This document shows positions 45,801 to 57,594 of a stretch of DNA of 64,000 nt, one piece after another. The translations under genes were made by a program, and so were the position numbers. Numbering within the stretch: the first letter of the stretch is position 1; each line of letters begins with the position of its first letter. The notes beneath the pieces are model-generated. The model worked only from the letters and a program-made list of their open reading frames with translations, was not told the origin of the DNA and did no database searches. Origin of the DNA: Spodoptera frugiperda (lineage: Eukaryota; Arthropoda; Insecta; Lepidoptera; Noctuidae); NCBI RefSeq assembly GCF_023101765.2, contig NC_064239.1, forward strand, positions 8,811,315 through 8,875,314, in the 5' to 3' direction.

Positions 45801-48800
45801 TGTTTAGTATAGCAATAGTGTCTTCAATAAATTTCTATTGAGCAAATAGAATTGGCACTGGACAATATTTCAGATGAAAGACAAATATAGTGCTAATGTC
45901 CCAACTATTTTATATTTAACACATTTTTAAGAAGCTCAAGAATGTTTATGTCTGCGAAATATTTAATAAGATTTTTCTTATTTCAGGGGTGAAGACGGTA
46001 TCAACCAGTATTTGGAAACTAAAACAGTAACGCTAGCGTTGCCAAAACAGCCGCAGCTGTAAACGTATTTCTTCTGCTATAATTGACTAAATTATAATTA
46101 CATATTAATTTATAAGTATATGTATAAACTATACTATGTAATCTATGCAGGTTTACTGGTTGACTTGATATTGTTACTGTTGGTAACGTAAATGTTTGCA
46201 GCAGCGCTGTGTACGGTATTTGCACATGTAGGTAATGCACATTGCACAGGTATTATTAAACTGATTGGCCTTGAAATACAACCATACAGGGACAAAAACT
46301 TGGAAATAAGTGGTTTTTTTATTGAAAAGTAAGCACATAAATATGTTTTGTATGTAAAGCATTTTAAAATATAACGTTAAAAAATAACAAACTGGATTTT
46401 TATTGTTTACGTCATTCAAGATACATTATGATAAGATAATGTAACCCGTAGAAAGAACCCCATTTACTTACAAAACAATATAATAAATACCTACTTCCAA
46501 CAAAAACATATCTATCTACCTCCAAATACCGTCTAGTCACAAAAATGTCGCTGACAAACAAAGTTAAATGCCTCAACATTTTTACATTTAAAAGTAAACA
46601 AACACATCTTTCATTTGCAATACTTTTATCAGGACAAATAAAGTATTTGTCATATCAATATACAAGCAGAACATTTAAGCATTTCTTTTAAAAATCTAAA
46701 TAACAGGAAAATGCAATCTGTCATATGATTAAAGCTATGCATACAAACCATGTTAAGTACAAACAAATGTCGTGACTTTCAGATCAAAGTAGACATTTTC
46801 TATACGACATTCTACCTCTTTTATGATATTTACTGATCGTCATTAATATCCCTGCTGGATTATAAACCCCCCCCTCTGTAGGTATAATGGCAAGGGTTGT
46901 TCGCCGACCGACCAAAACCAGAAACGTGCGTATGGCGGGGCACTTTCCTCGCGCGCCTTAAAGAGCTATCAGAACACCACAGTTGTGGCCCAGTAGAGCT
47001 AATGCCGACCCGAAGCTGTGGACTACTTAGCGGGTTACCGGGGCTCCAGCTCTAAAAGCTCCTGCTGCTAGGAACGTAGTGTTTTTAGTCAGTAAGAGTC
47101 TGACACTCCCTCTCACCTCACCCAAGGTGGGAGAAGTCATTGAATGATTTTCCCCGTCCGTCGTTCCGGTCTCTATTTGATGCGTTGTTCTCTAATCGAC
47201 TCTTACAACACCCATGGCAAGAGTAGGATGATGGATAAGAAACCGATATTCAAACACAGCTTATTACAAACATAAATAAACACATACTTATAATGAAAGA
47301 ACTCACCAACAATTTTGTACTGTTTCTCAGTGAGATGGTTGGAGATCATGCCGCAGATGTGAGCGCCCAATGAGTGGCCCACACAGGTGGTCATCTTCGC
47401 TAGTCCACCAGCTTGCGTGATTGCTGAGTATAGCTGAGCTGTACACTGAGCTGTCTTCCTGGAATTTTAGCATTATTTTATGTTAACTTCTCAAAGACTT
47501 GTCTAGTGAAAAAAATAAAGGTACAAATGATTCATTGAAGCAGTTGTGTCTGGTGAAAAAGAAGTATGGAGTGCCAAGAGGACAATGAAACAAACGAATG
47601 TTTCAATAGCTTAATCAAACTTTTTGGTATCCAGCTGCAACATACTGTTTTCTCCTAAAGAATAACTTCTTAATTTATAAATGCTATTAATCAATTTTAT
47701 TTAATCTTATTATGGTCTTGTTATCTGTTGAGAGACTGGAAGAACGACCTAAGAGCACGTGTCTCAGATCAATCTTTGGGACAAATAAACTATAAATAGT
47801 TTAGTAACATAGAGAAAGCAAGAAATTCTTATAGTATAAATCTAAAAGGTACATTATAGTTACTTACTTCATATTAGACAATGCAGAGAGGTAACAAGGA
47901 AACCGTGTGAGCACCGACCAGTCCACCATGAATACGTTGTAGTCCTTGCGAGACAGGTAAGCTGGAAACATATTAATTAATATAAATTAAATTAACATGG
48001 TGATCATGATCATAATCGAATGCACCGTTGGCGTGGTGACTGGGCAACCTGCTGCCGTGCAACGCATAGCGAGTTCGATTGCCGCACGAAGCAAATCTTT
48101 GTGTGATCCACAAATTGTTTTTCGGGACTGGCTTTTCTGGATTGGACACTTGACAAGTGTATATTATTATGAATTAGTATGGTTGTAAACGTACCCACGA
48201 CCCAGGAGAAAATCCTAGTGTTCCGAAACGAATTTAAAAAAAATACTATTAAAATTTTAACTAATTGACATACTAAGTATTGTGTTTAAATCAAACTCAT
48301 CAAGTAGTCAACAGCAATTATTATGAACTTACCATCTCTGATAAAAGTCATTGGCGATTTAGAATACGTGCCGTTGAAGCCGTGGATAATCAGGACATTC
48401 TTTCTCGTCTTCTTCCATCCGAAATCGCGAAGCAGTTTCGGATATCGCGGGTCTATGAAATGTTTGTGAGGATGTTCCCTGAAATATTTGATAGAAATAA
48501 TAAGGATAAGATGAGAAAATCCTATAGTGGGGCAATATTTTATTTTTGAAGTAAAAAAGAGACTATGTGTCCTTATAGTGTGTGGGAGAGCCATGCTTGG
48601 GCGCGAACGGGCCAGCTCGACTGGAGTGATACCACGGCCTCACAGAAAACCAACGTGAAACAACGCTTGCGTTATGTTTCGTTGTGTGAGTGAGGTTACC
48701 GGAGGCCCAATTCCCCCTTCCCAATCCTCGATTCCCCAACAACCCTTAAATTCCTAACCCCCAAAAAGCCGGCAACGCACTTGTAACGCCATTTACCTAA

Positions 48801-51800
48801 GTTATTGGATAGAATCATCGATATAAATTCAGAAAAGCAAAAATGTGTCAATTTTATTTTATCATTCGATTTGCAGGACGGACGGGTAGATGTTTTCCTC
48901 GTGCTAGGTACACCTAGACTACTTGGTCGTAGCACAGGAAAAAAATTTAATCCAGGGTATACCAGCAGAGCGGTTGTACCATGAGCAACTTATCATTATT
49001 TTTAAAAACGTTGCCCCACATTATGTTTTACCCCTGTGTCGTGGGTTCGTTTACAATCATACAAAGTTCACATGCACATGACACCCAGACCTGAAACAAC
49101 AATTTGTGGATCAGACAAAGAGTTGCTCTGTGCGGGAATCGAACCCGCTACCCATGTGCGGCAGCCAGTTGCCCAGCCACCGCACACATGCACACAACAT
49201 AATTACTAGGAAAATATACTTTACACAAAATCTTTAATCATTATGTAAATACTTCCTCTATCCGATATATACCTCTAATACAAGTTACTTACGGCGTGTA
49301 CATGAAGAAATTAATCTCACTGTCTGGACACTTCCACTCTCTCTTCATAACGCATCGAAAGTATCGGAAATCCATCATGGACGCTAGATCGCCGTCCGCC
49401 CGCGATACTGGAACAAAAAATGTGATAATTAATTCATGTGCCGTGTTTGTGGTATTCAATACTAAGCTACATTGTTAGCATTACGTCTTTTAAAGACAAA
49501 GTCGAAGTATTTGTTAGTGTGTTTTTGTGATATAATAGGTCTTATAGTTATTATTATAGGAACGCAAAAAGCTGCTCATTAGGCATCCACTAATTATAAG
49601 TATTTAAAAAATTGTTGCAAACTTAATTCAATCTTAAAATGTAGGTAAGTATCTAGGAGATTCTAAATCTTGGTGCCTTTTCTTTAAACACATTGAGTAT
49701 CGTATTGTTGTCGTATCAAAATCCCCATAACGACTTGCGATTACACGACCAAAAGTCAAAGAAATGAATTTGAATTACTAAAAGCAGTAATTCAATTTAG
49801 TCCAGCCGTTCAGTAGTTATGGACGCACAAAGTTACGTAGGTATCTATATTTTGGTCGTTCATTTTTAGACCTACATGTATTTGTATCTAAAAACTAATG
49901 CGTGTCTAATAAATCTATTTCACATTAATATTAACGACAATATTATATAGTAATTGTGACTTAATATTGTATTTCTACAACCTGTGTACATTATAGATGC
50001 AAAAATTATTTGATTGATTAATGGACAAATAACGATGATTTAATGTTATGTTAAGATAGTGTTAATTAAATAAGAACAACATATTAGTGGGTACAGTTTT
50101 TTACGCATGAAATCACGAACCATGAGATAGTAAATCATAGACGTCTATTTGAATCGGACACGCAAAACGATAACGTATTATACGGGGTCTTAATACGTGA
50201 ATGTGCGGTCGGCGCTGTCGTTGAACGTAAAGCAAACTCGCACTAAGGGTAACGATGACTTGACCACTAATAAAATGTAAAATATGTTATAGTATTTACA
50301 TCCAATATGCATTTTTGTGTCTCTCAACTAAGTGCAAGATTTCTCATAAATTTTGTGATATGCAACATTGATATAAATATAGAAAAAGTTCCAGACTCGT
50401 TATAACGTAAATAAAATTACATAATTAAAAAATAACTTAACAATGACTTAGGTGAACATAACATATGTCCCGTTTCCCGTAGAGAGAAAATTGCGAGTCT
50501 TTCCATCTTTTAGGGGGCTTAGGGGGTGAACTTATTAAAAATGTATAAGTAGCTCTTTAGTAATATTTATACCAAAGTTTACCTAATACTATATTTGCTT
50601 ATAAACCTGTACAGGGAGAGTGAATGGGAGCTCTCTGTCATGGTACTAAGTACTTTCACCAACAACTCGTGTACCGGACCGGCCAGTTTGTAGCCGATAA
50701 ATGTTCATTATTTACACTTAAATGGACAATGTTTAAATACGGGAAGATTTTTATATGACTATGTCAAGCCTCACTTTTAGAAGAAGATTTGGTAACACCA
50801 TCTATCTGGTGAGTTTCAAGATCACAAGATTCTCCAAATATTTATAACATCACGAGTGAATAGCCCGACGGTTTTTGCCCTGACGGTGCACCTAATCGGC
50901 AATCTAAGCAATCAACGCCACCCCTATTACTAGAGAAATTGGATAAATGATAGATTGAATTTTGGGATCGCGGATGAGTGGAAATGATTGAGCCTCTCCT
51001 AATCTCACTCATAATTATGGCGAAACACAAGACACGTGGTTTCACGTCAGTTTTCTGTGAGGCCCTGATATCGTTCCTATCGAGCTGGCCCTTTCAGGCG
51101 GTGGCTTTACCACGTGACAAATCTTAAGAGTCTAGAACGCCCTGATCTGACTTGGATCTATTTGAAAATATCTAAGTCTAGAGAAGTCTTAGTTAAATTG
51201 GCAATACTTTGTCTTAAAACGTAATTTTCCCATTAAAGTCGTGATTGGAATGCAGCAGGGATTTGGTCAATGGTTTGAATATCAATTTGAGGACCACAGC
51301 GGTGTAGCTACGTGCTGAATATACAACGTTCATTCAGCATATATTTACAGCACTTATACCCACGTAGAAGTTAAATGAACTCATTACCTATTTTACCTTA
51401 TCATACAGGTATTCTGCAATGTTTAATACTATTATAGATTTGTGCGAGTAACAAATGGGTATACTTAAGCTGTGAGCTTTTTTTGAAGGAGGAAAATCAT
51501 TAAATGACTTCTTCCGCAAGGCGAGGCGAGAGAGAATGTCAGACTCTTACTGATTAAAAGCCACCCTGTTTCTACTCCTGTTTTTCGAGTCGGAGCCCCG
51601 ATAACCCGCTAGGCAGTCCGCAGCTTCGGGTACCTAGTTCCTACTATTTCATTTTGACTAAAGGCTCAAACTGATTCAAACCATCATCATCATAGAGCTA
51701 ACAACAATTTTAGTTAAAGTAAATTAGATTATATAACTTGGTCAGAAGATAAACATAGAAAGCAGGTAAATAATATTTATCTTCATTTATAGTTAAGTAC

Positions 51801-54800
51801 TAAAATTTACATACAAAAGTAATTACTTTTAATATAATTATTATAATACATTTAAATCAAGTATTTCGTAATTGCTTGAGGCATAAGTAAGGCCTACCTA
51901 TTTAGATATCACGTTCACAAAATTTCGCTTTGTGCATTAGTAGACCAAAATATAAATTGTTTCCTTCTGCACTAATGGCATTCAAGACATCCAGGTGACG
52001 ATTAATATCCTCATATCCTTCCAAATTCAGTACTTTTATGAGTTGAATAAAATATACACGTTTAAAAAGTAGGGAACCACCTCCAACATTTAAAATGCGA
52101 ACCTGTTTTTTAAGTCAGGTAATATACCTAAAATATTCTCCTCAGTCTGTGAAAAAGCTATGTTAAAAACCGCATCAAAATCGGTTCAGCCAAACGCGAG
52201 ACAATTGCGCCCATACATACATACATGCAGGTCAAACTGAAGAAACTGAGAACCTCCTTTTTAAGTCATTTAAAAATGAGAGACAGGAGTCCCCATGAGG
52301 TAAAGTTTAAATAAGGGGAAATTAACATCTTGTCTTATACAAAGAAATCTAGATATAAAACTATGCAGAGCTACAAGAACCTTCGACGCTGGGGCTGCGG
52401 TCAACCTTGCGGGTTATTGGGGCTCCGGCTCGAAGCGAGAGTACGAACGCAGTTGTTTTTAGTCAGTAATAATCTAACACTCCCTCTCGCCTCACCCAGG
52501 GCGGGTGAAATCATTGGATGATTATTTCCCCCTCAAAAAAAAGTCCTCGTACCAACCAGACCAACCACAACAAAACATTTCCGTGCCCATTGCGCGCATA
52601 CGTATTACGCAATTACTTTCGATCTCGTTTTAAATTTCGTACACAGCCTGCGTAGTGGCAATTTATAGTGTTTTCTCTGAAAGTTGACATACTTTTTATG
52701 CATCATCAGATATCCACTCCACTGAACTTTGTTTAAAATTAATGGAAGAAACAACAGCTGCATACGATAATAACTTCGACTGTCCCTTTCGACTGTACTA
52801 TTTCGATGTCCCTTGGACCATGTCTGTCTTGTATAGAGCTGTTTCGTTTAGATATAATTTTTTTAACCATTCATACACAAAATTAAATATTGGCTAAATT
52901 TTTATCGACCAATCAGAGTAATAGTAGTATAAGAGTGGTAAAGATCTATGCAGTTTAACAGAACTATGTCTTGTCTATCGACTTCTAATGAGCCATTTGT
53001 GCGATCAATCGTTGATTCTTGTAATTAGCATCAGTTTCTAATTCAAATAATTTATTGCATTCCATAATGTTTGACTTCGGTGGTAACATAGGCTTTTTTA
53101 TTTCTATTTATGTTAGTTCTCAATGGACTCTTGGTCCGTTCCCTTGTCATATATTGTTTTTGTGGTAACACAGGTTAGTAAAATACAGATCATTGTGGAC
53201 CCTGTCATGCACATCTTCGTTGATTATAATTATGCATGACAAATCTCCATCTTATAACAAAATTATAGCCACTTATGTATTACGCTCTACATTAAAAAGT
53301 AGTCTCCATGACAAGTACAAATTGCAACAATATAAAATTATAATGAGAGAACTCTTTGTTTGTTCAATGTCATCAACATTAGCTTGTTTTCTATCGCCTT
53401 TGTTACAGTCACAACTAAGCTCAAGACACCTAATTGAAAAGAAATAAGGGGTGATTGCCCCATAGGTGTAAGAGACTTCTCATTTTATTGTATGGCTAAA
53501 ATCTTGCTTTCTCAAGGCCATGTTAACATCAGTTATTGTTTACAACACAATGGTATCATTATTACACCATTCAAACAAGTTTTTGCAAGTCTAGTTTTTA
53601 AGGCACATCTTTGTATACGTATTAGCGACTTGGGTGCGGTTTCACCCGCTCTGCTCGGCACCTATTAATCGTAGCGTAATGTTTTATAGCTTATAACCTT
53701 CCTCGATAAATGCACTATCCGACACAAAAAGATTTTTTCAAATCGGACTAGCACTTCCAGAGATTAACGAGTTTAAACAAACAAACAAACTCTAAAAAAG
53801 ATCTAAGTATCTTACTTTGTACAGAGTATGTGAACTGCAGCGATGCATAAACTATGTAAGTAAATGAAATTGAAACTGTTCTAGTAGATAGTTTTAATTC
53901 ATAAAGTTTATTGCCCGTAGCTGTGAATTATTTTAACACCCGTTTTAGTATATAAGAATTATTACTTGTTGATAGGTATAGTGCAATAACCGTATGTAAA
54001 ATACAATATTAAACGATGCGTAATTTTTCTCAATGGTATTTTAAATGTTCTTAATTCAAAATCATTCTTAGAACGCACACACACACACACACAACGTCAC
54101 GCCTTTATATCCCCGAAGGGGTAGGCAGAGGTCCACATTACGGCACGTAATGCCGCTATACAATGTACACCCACTTTTCACCATTTTGTGTTAAAGTCCC
54201 ATGTAATAGGGGGTGAGCCTATTGCCATATTCCAGACTCCGTGCTACCACTGAGAAATTTTTCGAAAATCCGAAAAAGCCCAGTAATACTTTGCCCGACC
54301 CGGGAATCGAACCCGAGACCTCTTGTTCGGCAGTCGCACTTGCGACCACTCGACCAACGAGGCAGTCTTAGAACGCACTAGGAATATTAGCAATGCGATT
54401 TTGTCCAATCCTGTAACATTTGAAACCACTCCTATGTATCATACTAATATTATAAAAGCGAAAGTTTGTGAGTTTGTGTGTATGTGTCTTACTTAATCGC
54501 GTCAAAACGGCTGCAGAGATCAGGATAAAGTAGATTATGGTCTTTTTGTTTTTGAGGGAAAATCATCCAATGACTTCTCTCGCCTTGAGCGAGGCGAGAG
54601 GGAGTGTCAGACTCTTACTAATTGGAAACCACCCCGTTCCTACTCCTGCTCTTCGAGCTGGAGCCCCTGTAACCCGCTAGGTAGTCCGCAGCTCCGGTAG
54701 ATTATGGTCTGGGAATCACGCATAAGCTACTTTTTATCCCACGGGACCGCGAGCAAAGCGCGGCAGAGGCTAGTGTGTAACCACTTGTATGCACTTGCAT

Positions 54801-57594
54801 TAAAAACGCGGGTTTTTATTCGCAGCGTATTATATGTAAGGTACATGTAATAATAAAATACCGGCATTCAGATTTCGCAGTGCGAACTGGATCTTAAGGC
54901 TGCGGGATCATCAAACCAGTTTTTTATATGGAACTTGAAATGAAAATATTGCATAACGCGTTCAAAAATAATACTTAATAACAATGCCGTTAAGTTTCAA
55001 GTTGCCTGTTGTTGTAAGAAGTTTCAGTGATGGTTTCAATATGCTGGCATTAAAAGAAAACGAAAGTACTTAAAGATCAACTGTACAATTATTATATCAC
55101 ATAACAAAATTTTATTTTAATGATTTTTAATAGGTTTAATTTGAATTTTTATATCGTCATGTTATAAATAAATGCCAGATTTTTTAAGACACATTTACCT
55201 ACGAGATGTTCAGTTTACCATCACGATGTGGTGTCTGGGTAACTTAACTGACCAGATACACGCGATACTGGCAAAATTCCACACTTTTACTAACGTTACA
55301 ACTGACAGGAACCGATTAAAACGGATCGTATTTTCATATGTTCTTTAGACTAGACAATTTTCCGATATAAAGCATAAATACACAGACTTATTTTGAGGGA
55401 GAGCAAATGAATCCTCCCATCCTAGGTAAGGCAGCGAAAGGGAGTGTCAGAGTCGTAATGACTAAAAAACCTCCTTGTTCCTACTCCTGCTTTTCGAGCC
55501 GTAGCCCCGGTAACCCTCTAAGTGCTCCGAAGCTCCGGGTCGGGCATCAGCCCTACTGGGTGGTCTGAAGGCACTTTAAGGTGCGTCGGGATAAAAATAA
55601 AACAATACTTAACAAGCCAAAGAAAAATCTATGAAAAGGAGAGTAATGTTAAAGATATACCTAAAAATAATAAAAAATCGCATCATAATAAATGAATATG
55701 TATGCATCCGTATTTTATAGTCTGTTACTAATTCCTTTCGAATTGAATATCTAGTGAAAGTGATCTGTGATGTCTAATAACAATTTGTTGATTACCAAAA
55801 AGAACTGCTTCAATCTGCAACTAGACTTGAAATTATTATAACAGGCAAGTCATGTTACTAACTTTTGAATTTTAGAAAGGAACGTAATATCTATGCTGTT
55901 TTGTTCTTTTTCTCACACCGTCATTTGTTTAGCTATACTGACTGCACTTAAATAATTGTATGTAATATCTCGTTAAGAATGATTTTTCACCAGTGATGAG
56001 AGAGTGATGTGTTATGTTACGTTGCTATGGATGCGTTTGGCTTCCACCAATCATATTTAATAGTACACATAGTTTAGCACACACTCGAGATGTGCATCTT
56101 CCTAACTTACTATCAATAGAAACGGTTATATAGTTTCATATTAGCTAGTACATCTTTGTAGCATAGTTACATAGCACATATCTAGTGGAAAAGCACCCTA
56201 ATCCAGTAATCGTAAGTGCAGCTTCCAATTAAACGATCTTGTGGTGCAAACCCTGCTTGCGAGCATATGAACATTGTAATTTTTTTCATTTCAGGAACTA
56301 GAAATATCTTTTCATTTAGACAATTACTGAAATAATAAAAGATCCCACGTTTATCAAACAAAGGATTCGAGGCGTTCGATCACCCCGTTCCAACTCTTAT
56401 TTCGGGCCGGAGCCCGGATAAACCTAGCGGTTGTCCCCCGGTCGGATTCGTACTACAAAACCTAAATTACTTGTAGTTAGGTTACGTTATAGTAACGGTT
56501 TACTTAACGACTACTATTCTACTGCTCACATACATATTTGTATTATAGTAATGATTCAAGAATACTGTTATTAAAATTATTTGTCAGATGTCCTCCTATT
56601 CAAATGTAGCGCCACCTAGATACATTGTGTTCGATTTGTGAATGTTATCTCATATCTTATACAAAATAAATAACCTACCAATTTGTATGCATGTCTAGGT
56701 TTGAATATAACGTGCATCACTCTATACATATACTTAGTATTACCATAGTATACTTCGGTGATGATACACTTTCGCAAAGAGATAAATATTATACCTATAA
56801 TACTTAAGTGATTTTAATTCCGGGATAGGATGAGCCTTATATAACTAACTCATTTGAAATGTAGAAGATTCGAATTTAAATTAAGAATTTGAATTTGAAA
56901 TAAGTTTAGTAGGTACCTACTTATATTAATTGTCAATGCGAACTAATACCTAAAGACATATCAACTTTACTATGTAAACTAATTAAGAAAATTTCTCCTA
57001 TTTTACAGCGATATCATCTTAGTGGAAAAAATGTGTCATGACTGCTCGAGCAGCATTTATGTATTATTAAACAGAAACTGCCATACAATCGACGACGTCG
57101 TTCTAATTAGAGATTATCGAACGAATAACCAAAGTCACGGTTTGTTGGTAAACTTTTAACCCTGTACTCGTAAACGTTTTACAATATCTATACATTAGAA
57201 GACATTTAAGGCATTTTGGGACATTTCTTCATTTCTTTTATGGACTGTGGAGCGGGTGTTGCAAGTTTAATTCAAATCAAATTAGTTAGTGAGAATAAAA
57301 AAAGTTTCTAATGCCAGTCACAGGAGTATTGCCTAGATGAATATTTAGATTTTTTTTATTAAAAAATCCTGTGTTTGGTATTGCTAATTTGATAAATATT
57401 GAAGACCGAAAATTAAAACTTTCTCTCTTAATTCTGATTAGTGACAATTACGAAGGAAACTGAAAGTGCAACGTATTTTTCATTTTTAAAATCTGTGCAT
57501 GTAAGTTTTTAAAGAAAATTAATAATAAATACTTACCAAATTCCGTAGAAAGTAAAATTAAAAACAATAATATTCCGCACTTCATAACACACAT
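36848..57594 (-). CDS. Secreted neutral lipase, pancreatic-lipase family
   Basis: Minus strand, eight coding exons (5' to 3'): 57594-57537, 49407-49293, 48478-48333, 47961-47868, 47458-47307, 38105-37914, 37293-37122, 36905-36848; 328 residues. All junctions are GT-AG and in phase. Signal peptide MCVMKCGILLFLILLSTEF. It hydrolyses ester bonds of triglycerides or phospholipids outside the cell. Seen: oxyanion HGFNG (90-94), YNVFMVDW (114-121), nucleophile Ser167 in GHSLGAH, Asp191 in GLDPGRP, GHADFCVNGG (232-241) and His259 in CSHFM; the triad is complete, so it should be active. There is no PLAT/C2 colipase domain, as in insect members and PLA1-like enzymes. The C-terminus ends MYCVSFEHNEDCPFD. 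The intron between 47307 and 38105 (9.2 kb) contains the whole ALDH-B gene on the other strand. Whether it acts on triglyceride or phospholipid is open. Confidence 0.93.
36941..37073 (+). mobile_element. Chimeric SINE: T1 tRNA-like head on a Metulj-like tail
   Basis: 'cgattggcgcagtggctggg' and 'caaccggttgccgc' (T1 head) pass directly into 'gttttgggtgtccatggacg' and 'agggtgatccgtctgctagt' and end 'ccataaaaaac' (Metulj-like tail). It lies in the last intron of the lipase gene. Confidence 0.6.
37631..37895 (+). mobile_element. Metulj-like SINE
   Basis: 'attgtggaagagccatgctt', 'ctgagtgatgccacggcctc', 'gaaaaccgacgtgaaacaac', 'taaggccggcaacggactt', ending 'taaaaccataaaaaat'. It lies in the lipase intron just downstream of exon 6. 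Confidence 0.75.
38140..38396. mobile_element. MITE family M1 with long inverted ends
   Basis: The left end 'attattatgctatcggctta', 'ctcacgtaatag' is inverted at the right end ('gtgagtaaaccgataacata', 'tgtctcacgaaagttataat'). The middle has inverted 'catgagcagcattccgc' / 'gcggaatgctgctcatg'. It lies in the lipase intron, upstream of ALDH-B. Confidence 0.75.
38397..39257. other. Upstream region of ALDH-B
   Basis: AT-rich, no gene. A TATATTTTA stretch at about 39222 lies 36 bp before the ATG and could be the core promoter for first exon 1a; too weak to call as a site. Confidence 0.4.
39258..46062 (+). CDS. ALDH-B: cytosolic ALDH1-type aldehyde dehydrogenase
   Basis: Eleven coding exons: 39258-39287, 41579-41683, 41845-42112, 42953-43069, 43519-43706, 44154-44256, 44353-44534, 44872-45036, 45244-45401, 45674-45748, 45987-46062; 488 residues. 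Exon lengths and phases are identical to ALDH-A. Conserved residues: PWNYP with Asn157, FTGSTEVG, LELGGKS with Glu256, FANAGQCC with Cys290 (followed by a third Cys). It starts MVKVDVKYTK and ends LALPKQPQL. It oxidises aldehydes with NAD(P)+ in the cytosol. It differs from ALDH-A in many silent sites and some residues, except in exon 2 (identical over about 102 bp). It has a second possible first exon at 41015-41044. It lies wholly inside a lipase intron on the opposite strand. Introns are much shorter than in ALDH-A. Confidence 0.95.
39522..39705 (+). repeat. RTE-like 3' tail repeat
   Basis: 'cgtttgttactcaatcacgt', 'gatcgggatgaaatttagaa', 'caaaggtagattatggtctg', ending 'gcaggagctagtata'. 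It lies in intron 1 of ALDH-B; another piece at 40685-40850. Confidence 0.6.
41015..41044 (+). CDS. Candidate alternative first coding exon (1b) of ALDH-B
   Basis: ATG followed by nine codons (MKAAEVKFIK) and a good donor gtaagt. Exactly 30 nt and phase 0, as are exon 1a (39258) and ALDH-A exon 1. The pattern x-x-EVKFIK parallels VEIKYTK and VDVKYTK, so it is homologous and not chance. It could be driven by its own promoter in the 1.7-kb intron 1, or be the leftover first exon of a lost tandem copy. Confidence 0.7.
42769..42916 (-). mobile_element. SINE-like element N1, copy 9, 37 bp before an ALDH-B acceptor
   Basis: 'gctttttttgaaagagaaaa', 'cagactcttactgactataa', 'ggttgtccgcagaccc'. It ends just upstream of exon 4 (42953), so it sits where the branch point and polypyrimidine tract of intron 3 would be expected; the acceptor itself (aaattttcag) is intact. 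Confidence 0.7.
46895..47158 (+). mobile_element. SINE-like element N1, copy 10 (long)
   Basis: Longest plus-strand copy outside the palindrome; includes the 5' part 'ccgaccgaccaaaaccagaa', 'acgtgcgtatgg', 'cgcgcgccttaaagagctat', and runs to 'tgaatgattttccccg'; the A tail has gone. It lies between ALDH-B and lipase exon 5. Confidence 0.75.
48022..48240 (+). mobile_element. tRNA-derived SINE (family T1), nearly complete
   Basis: Head 'caccgttggcgtggtgactg', 'ggcaacctgctgccgtgcaa', B-box 'gcgagttcgattgccg', body 'caaatctttgtgtgatccac', end 'acgacccaggagaaaatcct'. It lies in the lipase intron before exon 3. Confidence 0.75.
48580..48800 (+). mobile_element. Metulj-like SINE
   Basis: 'gtgtgggagagccatgcttg', 'ggagtgataccacggcctca', 'gtgaggttaccggaggccca', 'aaaagccggcaacgcacttg'. 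The tail is truncated. It lies in a lipase intron. Confidence 0.75.
48995..49192 (-). mobile_element. tRNA-derived SINE (family T1)
   Basis: Minus-strand head with a clear B-box ('gcgggttcgattcccgcaca') and A-box-like 'ggtggctgggcaactggctg'. The most tRNA-like copy in the window but it continues into the SINE body, so it is not a tRNA gene. Confidence 0.75.
50866..51110 (-). mobile_element. Metulj-like SINE (diverged)
   Basis: Minus strand: 'gtaaagccaccgcctgaaag', 'ggccagctcgat', 'ctcacagaaaactgacgtga', then 'tcatttccactcatccgcga'. The 5' half is clear and the 3' half eroded. Confidence 0.55.
51479..51632 (-). mobile_element. SINE-like element N1, copy 11
   Basis: 'tttttttgaaggaggaaaat', 'cagactcttactgattaaaa', 'ccgctaggcagtccgcagct'. 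Confidence 0.75.
52385..52543 (+). mobile_element. SINE-like element N1, copy 12
   Basis: 'gacgctggggctgcggtcaa' to 'ggatgattatttccccctc' and an A8 tail. Confidence 0.75.
53620..53795 (-). repeat. RTE-like 3' tail repeat
   Basis: Minus-strand counterpart of 28191-28381: 'cgggtgaaaccgcacccaag', 'ttataagctataaaacatta', 'agagtttgtttgtttgttta'. Confidence 0.6.
54187..54367 (-). mobile_element. tRNA-derived SINE (family T2), best copy
   Basis: Minus strand: tRNA-like head 'gcctcgttggtcgagtggtc' (A-box-like) and 'ctcgggttcgattcccgggt' (B-box), then 'agtattactgggctttttcg', ending 'ctattacatgggactttaac'. The head folds partly like a tRNA, but it runs on into the body shared with 20965-21150. Confidence 0.8.
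54440..54772 (+). repeat. RTE-like tail split by an N1 insertion
   Basis: Left part 'atactaatattataaaagcg' to 'gataaagtagattatggtct'; right part resumes 'gtagattatggtctgggaat' and ends 'cggcagaggctagtgtg'. The repeated 14 bp is the target duplication of the N1 copy in between. Confidence 0.75.
54544..54696 (-). mobile_element. SINE-like element N1, copy 13, with 14-bp target-site duplication
   Basis: N1 body with its T-rich (tail) end on the left, flanked by gtagattatggtct at 54530-54543 and 54697-54710. This fixes the borders of the element and shows that it moves by target-primed reverse transcription. Confidence 0.88.
55392..55600 (-). mobile_element. SINE-like element N1, copy 14
   Basis: 'attttgagggagagcaaatg', 'agtgtcagagtcgtaatgac', 'ccgggtcgggcatcagccct', 'ggcactttaaggtgcg'; more diverged and including the 5' part. 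Confidence 0.65.

Larger units (their letters stand above)
49408..57536. other. First intron of the lipase gene (8.1 kb), repeat-filled
   Basis: No gene on either strand. Recognised repeats: Metulj-like SINE 50866-51110 (minus), N1 copies at 51479-51632, 52385-52543, 54544-54696, 55392-55600 and a scrap at 56365-56440, RTE-like tails at 53620-53795 and 54440-54772, a CA microsatellite near 54076-54092, and a T2 SINE at 54187-54367. The remainder is AT-rich without signals I can read. Confidence 0.6.

Noticed and set aside
49100..49190. Possible tRNA gene on the minus strand (A- and B-box-like stretches)
   Set aside because: The anticodon arm is not regular and the sequence continues into the T1 SINE body found at other sites.
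54285..54367. tRNA-like fold on the minus strand with a good B-box
   Set aside because: It is the head of a T2 SINE with a second copy at 20965-21150; the acceptor stem is imperfect.
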